Origin: Siphonodentalium dalli
Taxonomy: Eukaryota; Mollusca; Scaphopoda; Gadilida; Siphonodentaliidae
DNA length: 64,000 nucleotides
Assembly: GCA_032622095.1 (NCBI GenBank)
Contig: CP136069.1
Coordinates: 121,514,126 to 121,578,125, forward strand
Reading direction: 5' to 3'
Shown here piece after piece: positions 12,301 through 21,479 of this stretch (positions are counted from its first letter, which is position 1; the number at the start of each line of letters is the position of its first letter). The translations under genes were made by a program, and so were the position numbers. The notes below the pieces were generated by a model that was not told the origin of the DNA, searched no databases, and saw only the letters and a program-made list of their open reading frames with translations.

Positions 12301-15300
12301 AGGGCAGGTCCAATTTCACATGCGACCATGTCCTTTACCTTGACCTTGCTCGAATATGCTCATATACATGCAGGCCTCGGCATGTTCCTGGACCAATCGA
12401 ACAATAGTTTGTCCAGATGGAGGTGATCACAAAGAAATCTCTAAATAGTCCGGAATGTAAGAAATATCGATAAAAATTGTTTTAAAGAATGTAAGAAAAA
12501 ATTATAAACATTGATAAAGAATGTAAGAAAAAATTATCAAAAACTAGAGGTGTGACTGTCCCAATGGGACTACAGTTACCCCCCTGTTTTTAAAATACTA
12601 ACATGTTTCACATGTCAGTAAACATTTAGTTAAAATAATAAAATAACAGTTCCCATTGCAGGTGTACAACCATAACCCTAATCTTAAACCTATTGACCGA
12701 AAAATGTAGGAATAAAAGCTCGGACAAAATTATGCATGTTGCGAAAAAATGTTCTAAGTCGAAAAAGGGGAATAACTCCACACAAAAAATGTTGGACAGA
12801 CATCATAATTGCAGGTGCACAGGTTCCCATGGTACTAAATATCAGTGCCAAGATTAAAAAACATTGACCGAAAAAATGCAGGAATAAAAGCTCGGACAAA
12901 ATTATGCATGTTGCAAAAACATTTCTAAGTCGAAAAAGGGGGATAACTCCACAAAAAAATGTCGGACAGACGTCATAATCACAGGTGCACAAGTTCCCAT
13001 GGTACTAATATCTGTGCCACGTTTTAAAAAAATTGACCTAAAAATAAAAGCTCGGACAAAAGTATTCATGTTGCGAAAAAAGTCCGACAGACGTCATAAT
13101 CGCAGGTGCACAGGTTCCCATGGTGGTTGATGTCTGTGCCAAGTTTGACGGAAATTGATCAAAAAACGACTGAGAAAAACTCTGGACAAATTTGTGTCCA
13201 CGGATGCACGGCTCGACGATGGACGACGGACGGATGGACAAGCTGACTCCAGTATACCCCCCCCCCCTAACATCGTTGCGGGGGGTATAATTATCAAATT
13301 GCTAAAGAATGTAAGAAAAACAAAAAATGATAAAATTGTTAAAGAATATAAGAACAATTGATAAAAATTGTTATAGAATGTAAGAACAAATTATAATGAA
13401 AGTGTCATTAATGACACTGTAGCTCAACTTAGGTAGGGGAATAATTTAATGGTTGACAGTAAATGGAGGAATAGGAAAGGTTTTTTTTTAAAATAATTTT
13501 TATTTATTTTTGTTACAATTTGTCATAATCTATCTGTACTATATATTTTGAGACTTCGTATATATGTGTGTGTGTGTGTGTGTGTGTACTTCATAGAATC
13601 CAAAACGCGTGTACAGATTGAGATCAAATTTCGTATGTAAGTGTAAAATCCCACCGACACCACCGTAGTCGTGTTTTCGAGAAGCTCTGATCACCCTTTA
13701 TCCACTCCCAAATCACAGCAAAGGCACGGCGGGGGTTAATCAAGTGATTATTTAATGAGCGTTTGTTTTTGACGCATCTCTATAAAGAGCGTCTGTTTGC
13801 CATTCAACGTTATTTGCATCTGCAGAGAGATATACGGAACATACATTAAATTTAAAAAACATTTGTTTCTGACCAACCCTGCGAGCACGGATGGCGCGCT
13901 TTGTTATTACAGTATATACCTATATACCGAAATCATCCCAGATAATCACGAATATAGCATCAGATTTCTCCCCAGATATACCGTTATAAAGCTACTGAAA
14001 TCTGCCAATCTACGGGAAATTCCAGGGAATGCCGATTGAGCTCAAACTTGCTACCCACGGGAAGTGTCATATATATGAGTGTGTCCTTTATAGACTCGAA
14101 CCGATTGAGCTCAAACTTGCTAAATAAGAAAATAGCCCCCAAGCCGTAAATATCAACAACAACGATATTACTAAATACACGTTTTCGGCAATGTGAGAGT
14201 TTTCGGGGAGCCGTGATGCCAACAACAACGACCCGAAGCCCTGAATGCCAACAACAGATTCAATGCAATGTTATCTATTACGCAGAGAGATTTCACGACA
14301 TTACGACGTGTACGGCAGACTCGAAATATTATGCAGACAGATTTCCCGACGGGAAGCGTTTGTTTTAAATTCAATGCAATGTTATCGTAGAGATATTTCA
14401 CGAAACAAAGAATGCGTTGTCTGTCGTTCCTAGGAAGGGGGGATTTCTACAGGTAAATTTTTCCGCCAGAAACAAAAAATTTAATTAAAACAATTTAAAA
14501 TTTAATTTCAATTCAATGCAATGTTATCGTAGAGAGATTTCACGAAACAAAGAATGCGTTGTCTGTCGTTCCTAGGAAGGGGGGATTTCTACGGGTAAAT
14601 TTTTCCGCCAAAAATTAACAATAAAAAAACAATTCAGAAACAAAATATATTAAATTTAAAAAACATTAAATTCATATTAAAAAATAAAAAACAAAAATAA
14701 ATAAAAACAAAATAATTACAAAAATGTCATGTTTCTGAAACAAAGCCATGGGACGAATGCCGCCAGTGGCGGGCTAACCTGCTATCTACTATATAATTTG
14801 AGACTTCCGTATATATATATATATATATATATTATATGTGTGTATATATAGAATAGAAAACGCGTGTAGGAACGGGCATCCCCACGGCAATGTCGGCTTA
14901 TAAGACATCTTTACTACACATGACAGCCGCGATGGACAATTGGTCTCCATATATGTACCAAAATTACGCCGCGTTGGTGACTGGGAAATTCCAGGGAATG
15001 CCGATTGAGCTCAAACTTGCTACCTACGGGAAGTGTCATATATATGAGTGTGTCCTTTATAGACTCGAACCGATTGAGCTCAAACTTGCTAAATATTGAC
15101 TGGGAAATTCCACGGAATGCCGATTGAGCTCAAACTTGCTACCTACGGGAAGTGTCATATATATGTGTGTGTCCTTTATAGACTCGAACCGATTGAGCTC
15201 AAACTTGCTAAATACGGGAAGTGTCATGGACGGGTTCATTGAACAAAAAAAATCGGGTAAAATTGAAAAACAAAATTAAAAAGGCACAATTAACTCCTTG

Positions 15301-15573
15301 AAAAACCCAAAAAATCGGGTAAAATTTAAAAACAAAAAATTCAATTAAAAAATTAAAAAGGCACAATTAACTCATTGAAAAACAAAATAATTAACTCATT
15401 GAAAAACAACAAATTAAATTAAAATTGTCATGTTTCTGACTATTGCCGAAATTTGCTGCAAATGCAGCACAAGTGTCTCGGAACCTGTTGCAATTGCTTT
15501 TTCGAACAAAGCCATGGGACGAATGCCGCCAGTGGCGGGCTAACCTGCTAGTACTATATATTTTGAGACTTCG

Positions 15574-15617
<44 letters not shown>

Positions 15618-17262
15618 ATAGAATCCAAAACGCGTGTACAGATTGAGCTCAAACTTCCTATGTAAGTGTCAAATCCCACCGACATCGCCGTAGTCGTGTT
15701 TTCGAGAAGCCCTGAGCACCCTTTATCCACTCCCAAATCACCGCAAAGGCACGGCGGTGGTTAAGGCAAGAACGCTCTTTATATATACCTTATACGGAGG
15801 TTTTAACAATTAACGCTCTTTATTGCAATGGACGTGGCTAAACGATACCCCATGCGTCTGATGCGGATTCCAATGGACGTGGCTAAACGACTGACCCCAT
15901 GCGTCCGAAATACGGATGCGGACGAAATGCAACTAAAAAGGCAGAATTGATCTAAGAGCTCGAAATATTATGCAGAGGATTTCACGACGGGATTAATTGA
16001 CTGTCCGCTCTGAAGTTTAGGACGGGGAGGACGGAGAGGACGGGTACCATGAATTAACTCATTGAAAAACAAAGAATGCGTTATCTCGCAAACGGTTGGA
16101 GCTATCGACTTGAAATTTGCTATGTGAATGTATCTTGCCCCGGATACAAATTTTATCGGGTCGCCGAGTCCGTGCGACGCCAGCTTCGCGCATGCGCAGA
16201 CGAGATCTCGGAAACGGGTGGAGCTATCGACTTGAAATTTGCTATGTGAATGTATCTTGCGCCGGGTACAAATTTTATCGGGTCGCCGAGCCCGTGCGAC
16301 GCCAGCTTCGCACATGCGCAGACCAGATCTCGGAAACGGGTGGAGCTACCGGGTACAATTTTTTCTTATTGAAACGCGTGGAGCTAAAAAATAAAAAAAA
16401 ATATATTAAACAAATGTCATGTTTCGGACAAGCCGCCGGTGGCGGGCTAACCTGCTAGTGTAATATATAATGGATATAACAAACACAATGGCGATTTATA
16501 GGTTTGTGATTCGGCATATGCCTTTAGACTGTGTAATTACATTAGGAAACCGAGATTATTCCTTAAATAATTACCAGGCCTCACGATATGGTGCTGGATA
16601 TTTGCAGAATGAGGTCGCCAGAGGGTGAATTTAGTGGCCCTACACCGCACAGCAGGCTAGCATCACTAAATTCAACCTCTGGATCCTAATTCTACTTAGG
16701 CCTTATTTCCTCTGGAAACTATCTTATTATGTTTAAAAAGTGTTTTGGTTTCTTTAGAAACATCTTTAAAAAAATTCTTTTCTTTTTCTTTTTTACTTTC
16801 TTTATATCCCCGAATTGGCAGATGACACAACACATAATCGATGTGCACCAATGGGTGTATATCACCATCTTCAGCATCAGGGAACTTAAATCTGTGTCTA
16901 TGTCACCCATAGCAAATGAGGACATGCAGATTGAGGTCCCCATAGGATGAATTTGGTGACACTAGCCCGCTGTGTGGGGTAGCAGTGTCACTAAATTAAC
17001 TCTCTGGGGACCTCATTCTGCAAATGTCCAGCACCATATTTTGAGGCCTGATAAATTCATAATTACTGTTATAGTAACTGACCTTCTCAGCAGCCATTAT
17101 GTCACCTAGTTTCATCTGTAGACAGGCCATATTGTACAGGATTTTGGCAGATGGGTGTATTTCTTTAAGGATCTTGAAATTTCTGAGTGACTCCACATAT
17201 TTCCCATGTCTGAAGCATACAACTGCATCGTTCCATTTAGAAATAGTTTCTTTCAGTGCCAT
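307..17262 (-). CDS. NCF2: p67phox/NOXA1-like NADPH oxidase activator, short form (7 coding exons)
   Basis: Joined exons are 17262-17083, 11527-11445, 10771-10663, 8023-7880, 7256-7146, 1278-1228 and 369-307: 741 nt, 246 residues plus stop. All junctions are GT-AG and phases match (0, 2, 0, 0, 0, 0). The start reads MALKETISKWNDAVVCF, like the first TPR of p67phox. Later blocks read STDNHLAVGYF, AVIDYTQLGLHVRLFTCE and KRDYLGKAKIVSSVF, matching TPR2, TPR3 and the NOX activation domain in the known order. In the family this protein binds Rac-GTP through its TPRs and contacts the NOX flavocytochrome through the activation domain to trigger superoxide production at membranes. The model stops soon after the activation domain with an acidic tail, so the SH3-PB1-SH3 region of long members (about 526 residues in human) is missing. 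Homology is confident; the short C-terminus depends on the last two exons and could be one isoform. NCF2 versus NOXA1 cannot be resolved here. Confidence 0.85.
948..1190. mobile_element. MITE family A copy 1
   Basis: This 243-bp element has imperfect inverted ends (TTAACACTTCCATGACTGGA on the left, TCCTGTCATGAATGGATTAA on the right) and an inner hairpin built from CCAATGTATTCTCTTATATA. The same ends and core occur at 2900-3353 and 11696-11820. It has no coding capacity and lies in the last but one NCF2-like intron, between exon 7 and exon 6. Confidence 0.7.
1228..1278 (-). CDS. NCF2: NCF2-like coding exon 6 (activation domain)
   Basis: This 51-nt micro-exon has acceptor TTTCAG and donor GTAAGT and encodes residues 210-226, IVSSVFEEDQPNIPRSR. 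IVSSVFEED matches VVASVVDQD of the human activation domain; the residue aligned with human Val204 is Ile210. It lies 5.9 kb beyond exon 5 across an intron packed with MITEs. It is short, so the call rests on the motif plus exact splice sites and phase. Confidence 0.75.
1537..1672. repeat. near-perfect hairpin (fold-back element)
   Basis: Arms 1537-1603 and 1607-1672 are almost complementary with a 3-base loop. Such a tight palindrome suggests a MITE or a stem-forming transcript segment. It lies in intron sequence. Confidence 0.8.
1937..2900. mobile_element. nested inverted-repeat element
   Basis: Outer inverted arms of about 50-60 bp lie near 1940-1995 and 2842-2898 (shared GCCAGTTTTAT, AGCCTCTA). 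Inside are a second inverted repeat (2137-2177 with 2226-2270) and a fold-back remnant of MITE family B (2459-2560). The right end abuts the family A MITE that starts at 2900. No transposase is visible. Confidence 0.55.
2459..2560. mobile_element. MITE family B (fold-back), deleted copy
   Basis: It begins AGCCTTGAAATAGTGTGTCT and ends with the inverted equivalent TTTCAAGACTT. Part of the left arm is deleted compared with the full copy at 11115-11265. Confidence 0.7.
2900..3353. mobile_element. MITE family A copy 2
   Basis: Ends are TAACCCTTTCATGACGGGAG and CTCCTGTCATGAAAGGGTTA, an inverted pair. The inner hairpins carry TATATAAGAGAATGCATTGG. The middle is a low-complexity A/T-rich stretch with runs of A and T (3000-3235). 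Confidence 0.75.
3402..3608 (-). other. candidate phase 0-0 cassette exon, unrecognised
   Basis: Minus strand: acceptor GATTTTCAG, 69 open codons (starts LITRNRYNVAEVRQGVN), donor GTGTGTGG. It lies in the intron between NCF2-like exons 5 and 6, both phase 0, so inclusion would keep frame but would split the activation domain. The plus strand is also open across this stretch (3382-3612), which weakens the case. I do not recognise either translation. Confidence 0.2.
3609..5240. other. intronic DNA, partly repeat-derived, no gene seen
   Basis: Near 4190-4320 a short repeat (AACCTGGGTAACTTTATCAC and variants) occurs four times, one copy inverted. Two GC-richer patches around 3740-3800 and 4600-4820 share GGCGCGC-type words and a CTTTCATTTTTAG-like word. 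Short overlapping ORFs here show no recognisable domain. Confidence 0.4.
5249..6378. mobile_element. 1.1-kb inverted-repeat DNA element
   Basis: Inverted ends of about 80 bp (5249-5328 and 6302-6378; shared GGGGAATTCAGTGT) enclose a second inverted pair (GACAACGCAAAGCAGA near 5390 and its counterpart near 6220) and a third with multiple ACTAATCGAC words. The centre has a 78-codon ORF at 5810-6046 just after a C run (5792-5800), with no recognised domain. It looks like a non-autonomous DNA transposon with a captured or degraded core. Confidence 0.6.
7146..7256 (-). CDS. NCF2: NCF2-like coding exon 5 (linker and start of activation domain)
   Basis: This 111-nt phase 0-0 exon has acceptor TTTCAG and donor GTAATT and encodes residues 173-209. 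The segment IFQPPKALVANLPK followed by RDYLGKAK aligns with LFRPNERQVAQLAK and KDYLGKAT of vertebrate p67phox, directly before the activation domain. A diverged monomer of the same repeat family as the 12.7-13.3 kb array sits in the next intron at about 6886-7090. Confidence 0.9.
7880..8023 (-). CDS. NCF2: NCF2-like coding exon 4 (TPR3-TPR4 helices)
   Basis: This 144-nt phase 0-0 exon has acceptor TTTTTAG and donor GTGAGC and encodes residues 125-172. It begins VLANIAVISQLMGDLF, matching the VLYNIAFMYAKKEEW block of p67phox. The spacing of VL-NIA, the mid-exon LTHAAKV and the R-HDCFMKKV end follow the family pattern. It forms the last TPR helices before the linker to the activation domain. 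Confidence 0.85.
8024..10662. other. NCF2-like intron 3, no further gene seen
   Basis: The intron is AT-rich. It contains a TATATACATG microsatellite-like stretch (9820-9865) and A/T-rich low-complexity DNA near 9990-10060. No conserved coding motif was found on either strand. Confidence 0.4.
10663..10771 (-). CDS. NCF2: NCF2-like coding exon 3 (TPR2-TPR3)
   Basis: This 109-nt exon has acceptor TTTCAG and donor GTGAGG. Its first base completes Arg88 and it continues to Glu124. The segment YEAAYEDFFITHQIM and the motif IDYTQLGLHVRLFTCE align with YDLAIKDLKEALIQ and IDYKILGLQFKLFACE of p67phox. Positions aligned to human Rac contacts Arg102 and Asn104 are Ser104 and Thr106 here, while Asp108 is kept as Asp110. 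Confidence 0.9.
11115..11265. mobile_element. MITE family B, intact fold-back copy
   Basis: Arms 11115-11183 and 11198-11265 are almost perfectly complementary. They begin CAAGCCTTGAAATAGTGTGT and contain CAGAATGAGGTCCCCAGAGG. This is the reference copy for the family in this window. Confidence 0.85.
11445..11527 (-). CDS. NCF2: NCF2-like coding exon 2 (TPR2)
   Basis: This 83-nt exon has acceptor CTTCAG and donor GTAAAC. It encodes residues 61-87 plus two bases of Arg88. The core STDNHLAVGYFMLG aligns with the RDKHLAVAYFQRG region of vertebrate p67phox, the second TPR. Asp69 and His71 correspond to the Asp67/His69 pair that contacts Rac in the human protein. It was found by searching the minus strand between the flanking exons for the expected TPR motif; frame and phases fit both neighbours. 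Confidence 0.88.
11696..11820. mobile_element. MITE family A copy 3, truncated
   Basis: It starts TTAACACTTTCATGACTGGA and carries the CCAATGCATTCTCTTATATA hairpin, but the right end is missing. Sequence ending AAAATATATAATAGAT on the minus strand follows (about 11828-11850), resembling the end of the Helitron-like family described at 13.5-16.5 kb. Confidence 0.65.
11870..12063. repeat. 89-bp-arm hairpin
   Basis: Arms 11870-11958 and 11975-12063 are nearly identical inverted copies with a 16-base loop. The ends read TAATGCCCTAAATAATCGAC. It lies in the NCF2-like intron 1. Confidence 0.85.
12064..12420 (-). mobile_element. interior of a Helitron-like or related element with duplicated segment
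   Basis: Two diverged direct copies of a ~160-bp segment (12095-12215 and 12245-12370) share GACTCAAATTTGGT and CCTTGACCTTG. The language (TATAGACTCGAA) matches the interior of the trimer at 13.5-16.5 kb, so this is probably the body of a related element interrupted by the hairpin at 11870. Confidence 0.4.
12541..13290 (+). mobile_element. array element A (160-172 bp units, C/G-run ends)
   Basis: It starts ACTAGAGGTGTGACTGTCCC with CAATGGGACTAC and a C run near 12580. It contains three units anchored on AATAAAAGCTCGGACAAA (12711, 12883, 13043) and GAATAACTCCAC, and ends in ACGGACGGATGG, a C run, and GGGGGGTATAATTA. A truncated relative starts at 54655. The layout recalls the bivalve pearl-type elements and other Helitron-derived elements with tandem cores, an inference from architecture. 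Confidence 0.65.
13538..14784 (-). mobile_element. Helitron-like non-autonomous element, unit C of a head-to-tail trimer
   Basis: Reading the minus strand, it starts GATAGCAGGTTAGCCCGCCA at 14784 and ends near 13538 with AAGTCTCAAAATATATAGTA preceded by a (CA)n tract. Inside are a ~98-bp tandem duplication (14372-14470 and 14514-14612, shared TTCCTAGGAAGGGGGGATTT) and GATTGAGCTCAAACTTGCT repeats. There is no coding capacity. The start and end motifs resemble Lep1/Helitron-like elements of insects (CTAG start, short hairpin near the end); the class assignment is an inference. Confidence 0.6.
14785..15551 (-). mobile_element. Helitron-like element, unit B of trimer
   Basis: It starts CTAGCAGGTTAGCCCGCCAC at 15551 and ends TCTCAAATTATATAGTA at about 14785, joining unit C directly. 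It carries two copies of the segment with GATTGAGCTCAAACTTGCT and TATAGACTCGAA (14995-15098, 15114-15222) and an (AT)n tract near the end. Confidence 0.65.
15552..16458 (-). mobile_element. Helitron-like element, unit A of trimer
   Basis: It starts CTAGCAGGTTAGCCCGCCAC at 16458 and ends TCTCAAAATATATAGTA at about 15552, where unit B begins at once. It contains a ~122-bp tandem duplication (16091-16333; GGTCGCCGAG, CATGCGCAGA) and a (TG)n/(CA)n tract of about 28 bp at 15584-15611. The final 210 bp closely match the end of unit C. Confidence 0.65.
16566..17064. mobile_element. MITE family B cluster, left of exon 1
   Basis: Outer arms (about 16566-16636 and 16988-17064; GGCCTCACGATATGGTGCTG versus CAGCACCATATTTTGAGGCC) enclose further family B arms at 16660-16700 and 16915-16990. 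Its edge is only about 20 bp from the exon 1 donor at 17082. Confidence 0.6.
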
Positions 17263-17302
17263 TCAAGTAATTCAGAAAAATGATCAAGCTGGAGACGAAG
17301 AA
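17083..17302 (-). CDS. NCF2: NCF2-like first coding exon with 5' UTR
   Basis: The ATG is at 17262-17260 and the coding part gives residues 1-60, ending AAEK before the donor GTCAGT at 17082. Residues 3-58 fit a helical TPR pair (KWNDAVVCF, AKILYNMACLQMKLGD). The exon starts after a strong pyrimidine tract and CAG at 17303-17305, leaving 40 nt of 5' UTR before the ATG. A further upstream non-coding exon must therefore exist to the right; I could not locate it. The ATG is followed by G, a reasonable initiation context. Long imperfect inverted repeats lie on both sides of this exon. Confidence 0.85.
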
Positions 17303-17399
17303 CTGAAAAAAAAAGAAAACAATTACTTTTTTTAACATGTTGCAGAGGCTAACAAATTTTTCCACCCTCACAGAACTGTCACTGAACAGAACTGCGTTC

Positions 17400-17845
17400 A
17401 TAGTAAACTGGACACAAGTCTGAGTTTAGTGTGCCTGTCATTTGCAGAATGAGGTCCCCACATAGCTGGCTAGCATTACTAAATTCACCGTCTGGGGACC
17501 TCACTCTGCATGGCTCATCTGCTATAGACATAGACTCAAGATTGAAATTCCCAAATGGTGACTATTCTGATGTACACCCATTGGGAACCTCGATTATGCA
17601 ATGAGGATATAGAGAAACTAAACTAAAAAAGAAATAGAATCTATGTGAAGAAGTTTCTAGAGAAATTTTATAATAAAGAAACTTTCCAGAGAAGATGAGG
17701 CCTAAGCAGAACGAGGTCCCCAGAGGATGAAATTAGTTATGCTATCCCGCTGTGTGTCACTAAATATAGCGTCACTAAATTCACCCCTCCGGGGACCTCA
17801 TTTTACAAATAACAGGCACACTAAACTCAGGCTTGACTGGACATC
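17400..17845. mobile_element. MITE family B cluster, right of exon 1
   Basis: Fold-back copies at about 17420-17520 and 17690-17840 carry GAATGAGGTCCCCA-type and GGGGACCTCA words. The segment 17515-17715 is an inverted, ~70-75% similar copy of 16685-16925, so NCF2-like exon 1 sits between inverted repeats. Confidence 0.6.
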
Positions 17846-20130
17846 TGTTCTGAACTACAGGTACAGCACATAACAAGTGTGTGATAAGCAAAACCTTGAC
17901 ACCGGAGGGGGGAACCTCACTAACTACTGATTAAGCCCTTTGCGGATCACCAGGATTCAGTGATTTTTTCGCAGTGATCCAATTCAAGGTGAACTTGGAC
18001 GGAACAGATTAATATGAATCAACATAAGTCCTAAATAATCATCAAGAATCGCTGAGAATACTGAAAAACAAAGAGAACTACTGTATGGTAATGTATGCCA
18101 TTTTGATTTATTTTAAAACAGTATTAACTAAATAATGATTAATAGTCTTATTTTGACTTGTTGAAATTTTAAGGACAATGAAATGACAATTTGCGGAAAT
18201 AATAAACTTGCATGTATGCAATGCAATTCCTGTTGCATATATAGAATGTTCGCTGTAATTACCGGTGATCCATGGTGTGTCGCGGCGATTCATGGTTGTA
18301 TATAGGGAGGATGGGATAAATCGTTGATTACACCATAACACTATCCTCAAAGTAACTGACTTGAAAACTGGGATGATACCCCAGTATTCACTGCGGTATT
18401 ACCAGTAGTATATGATATCCACAGCAGTAATGAGCCAATCGCTGAGGTAAACTTACGTTACCGTGCAGTTATGATACTGCATTCTGTTACATATATAAAT
18501 TAGTGGGTAGTCACACCAAAAGTTGAAAAAAAATACTGTAAGTCCATGAGGATCTTGTTAAGTTACACAGATATAAGGAGAATCACTGAACTTGATGTTC
18601 CTGCCTTATGTGTAAAGCCAATATATGCAGCCTGACAGCAGGCGATGGGTGGAGTTTATAATTTGACAACCGAAACAATGTCCGCAACTTCAAAGTTGAC
18701 AGAAGTTACTATGGTGGCAGGGGAATTTCCAGGGCTGTTTTGATACCTGTTACAGGTATGGGCGCCCAAGCTCGAGAAGCCCAAATGTCCCCAAATTCCT
18801 TGTTGACTGTATTGAGTCAACCTGAATTTTCCAAGGAAATTCAACAATATGATATGTAAATAAATAATCTGCAGTTGCAACAGAGCCTTTATTTGCATGT
18901 TTAATTTTAAAGTCAGCAATATTATGTCATATGTATAATACATGTAAATGTATCTGTGTTGGTTTGGCACAGAAGCCTTATTAAGTTATATGGGAATAAA
19001 TGTATCCTCTTCTGGAAACAGGTGTCCCCAAATTATCTCTGGATTCTTCCCTGTATGGTGGTGTCTCTGATGAAGATCCAAACTCCAGTGATGAATAGAC
19101 ATCATAAACATGTGTAAAATCAAAATATCTAGCTAATTAAAAAGACATTAACATTTATAAATAAGATACATGTAGGTAAATGATAATATATAGACATCTA
19201 TTCTAAATGAAGAAACCATGCTGATATAGTATACAAATGCATGCAGCACAAATGATATTGTACTCTATATCAAATCTGAACTATTAAGGAAACAACTTCC
19301 AACAAGCCTGCAGCTAGAGAAAACAAAAAATTGAGGAATTCATGTTGTTTCCATTTCATATATATACCGTACATGTACTACCAATCCTTGGCAGAAATAT
19401 AAATACTAGTATCTCCAACTATCTTGCTATAGTACTATAGTAGATGAAAAATTGCTCACAACAATCCATGACATATTACTGTGTAGCATAAAACTACTAT
19501 GCAGGTAATTTTGACAAATCAGTATTATACAGTAAGTTACACAGGGCTCATCAATCAAGATTACCTGTAACAGGTATTACAGACACTGGGTGCAAACTAA
19601 TTAATTCAGATACTCATCAATATCAATATGTTTAAATCAATGAAGCCTGTGTAAGGTCAAAGGAAATTATATGGTTTGGCTACATGACAGAACAAAGTAG
19701 GATGGGTATGTTACTACATTGTACATGTACATGTATGTAGGCATAAATATATTTTTTTAAATCATATTTATTACCTTTTTGACTTCATTTGTATCATAAT
19801 AAGCCTAAATTTGTTTTCAATGTATTTTTCATATGCCTCACGCAATTCTTTATTTAGAACAGGATGTTACAGAACTGTACGGACGGGCATTCAAAACTGA
19901 ATATGCTGATATTCAAATTCTATGATTGAATTGTATCAACCTGGCATCCTGATTCTAGAATCTAATCGAGATTCACAAGTGCCTACACGTAACTGCCATC
20001 ATGTTATATTGCTGTTGCCTTCATATGGACATACATGTACATGTAGATACTTCAAAATGTATTCGATTCACCTGACTTTATTCTTCTGAAAATCCCCCAT
20101 TTGCAGAGCCCTAGTTTAAAGCCCCACATG
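17846..20130. other. upstream flank of the NCF2-like coding region, no gene seen
   Basis: AT-rich sequence without recognised coding motifs. The non-coding 5' exon and promoter of the NCF2-like gene are expected here or further right, but no signal is strong enough to place them. Confidence 0.35.
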
Positions 20131-20445
20131 GTGTTTTTAAGGGGTTCCCACGCCTGATCTACATGTATGTCAGGAGGTGTAAAGTTTAGATGTACCTACA
20201 CAGAAATCTACATAATTGTTATGCTAGTATACCATATGAAAGAATCTATGCTATCTGGAGACCACATCAAGCATATTATATAACAATAAAAATGTGAAAA
20301 AGAAGACTTTAATCATTGAAGGGACATTTTTGGCCGAGCATTCTCAGGAAGTATACAAATTGAGTGGAAATAAAAAAAAAGTACATGATCTGAACTAGTA
20401 AAAAGGCTCAAATGGCAATTGAATTGAATTCAATACTGCTTCAAG
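20131..20445 (-). repeat. left copy of a ~320-bp inverted repeat pair
   Basis: Its reverse complement matches 27545-27865 at roughly 80% (shared ATAATATGCTTGATGTGGTC, ACTAGTTCAGATCATGTACT). The pair brackets a LINE and a repeat array. Confidence 0.75.
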
Positions 20446-21479
20446 AATCTCAACATTATGTAAGATGTGTCCTAGAAAATTGTGAGAAGCCATTATCATG
20501 TAATGTTACACCAAGGATCTAGCTCAATGTTGGTACCTTACTCGTATTTAAATTCGTGCAGTACTATTTTTTGCTCAGTTTTGAATTCGCGCACCTTAAA
20601 TTCGTGCACATGTCTACGCGAATTAAACACTGACATAAATATCCTTGTAAAAGTCGTGGATCTGTTGACAGTTTCAGTTCTTAGTCGTTTCTGAAGATAC
20701 ATGTGTATAATAAACACATAAACACTTCACTGGTCCGAGACGCAGGATAAATTCGTGCACCAGGTGACGAAACCAATCATAATATTTACGACCGATGGGC
20801 ACATCATCATTATGGACAGATACAGTAAGCGCCAGAACTGACAATTTTCAATATATTCAACAACGTTTAGACCAAATTATATAAACCAGTGGTGTGACTT
20901 GTAATAGTGATAAATGCATGGCAATATATATATATATGTGTGTGTTAAAGTGAGACTCCTTTTTCTAAACGACTGGAATTGACATATTGTTCATGTCAGA
21001 GGTGGCCTGTGTGCACCCCTGTCTCCACTGTTTGTTCTCATCGCTGTCTGGCTGTCAACATGCCTCCGTCCGTCTGTACATGTTGTGGTTGGGGTGATAA
21101 TGCGGAGACCTAATAATGGTTATTGATCACCATGTATACACACCGTTTACATATACCGTTGTATGTATATTTCTTGTAGGAATATAGATCTATACATTTT
21201 ATGCACCTGTGACTAATATATGTATACCAGCCTATTCATCTTTGTTAGTAATTATTCATCTATATAAATTGTATTTGACAAAATATATTGACATCATATA
21301 TGCTATATTTATATTAACATCAGCATTTATTGATACAATTCCACCAAAGAACTTGAATTCAAGTTTAGCAAAAATGATATTCGTATTAATTTCCACGCAT
21401 ACATATCGATCTTCCGCACGACAACATAAATATATGGCGATACCGGGACGCACATTACAGCAATTTAGAAATTTCCACA
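20446..21479. other. LINE 5' flank, no confident gene
   Basis: Words of the type AAATTCGTGCA recur near 20545-20610 and 20750. (AT)n/(GT)n lies at 20920-20946. A 94-codon ORF at 21209-21493 overlaps the LINE start and has no recognised ORF1 features. Confidence 0.35.
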
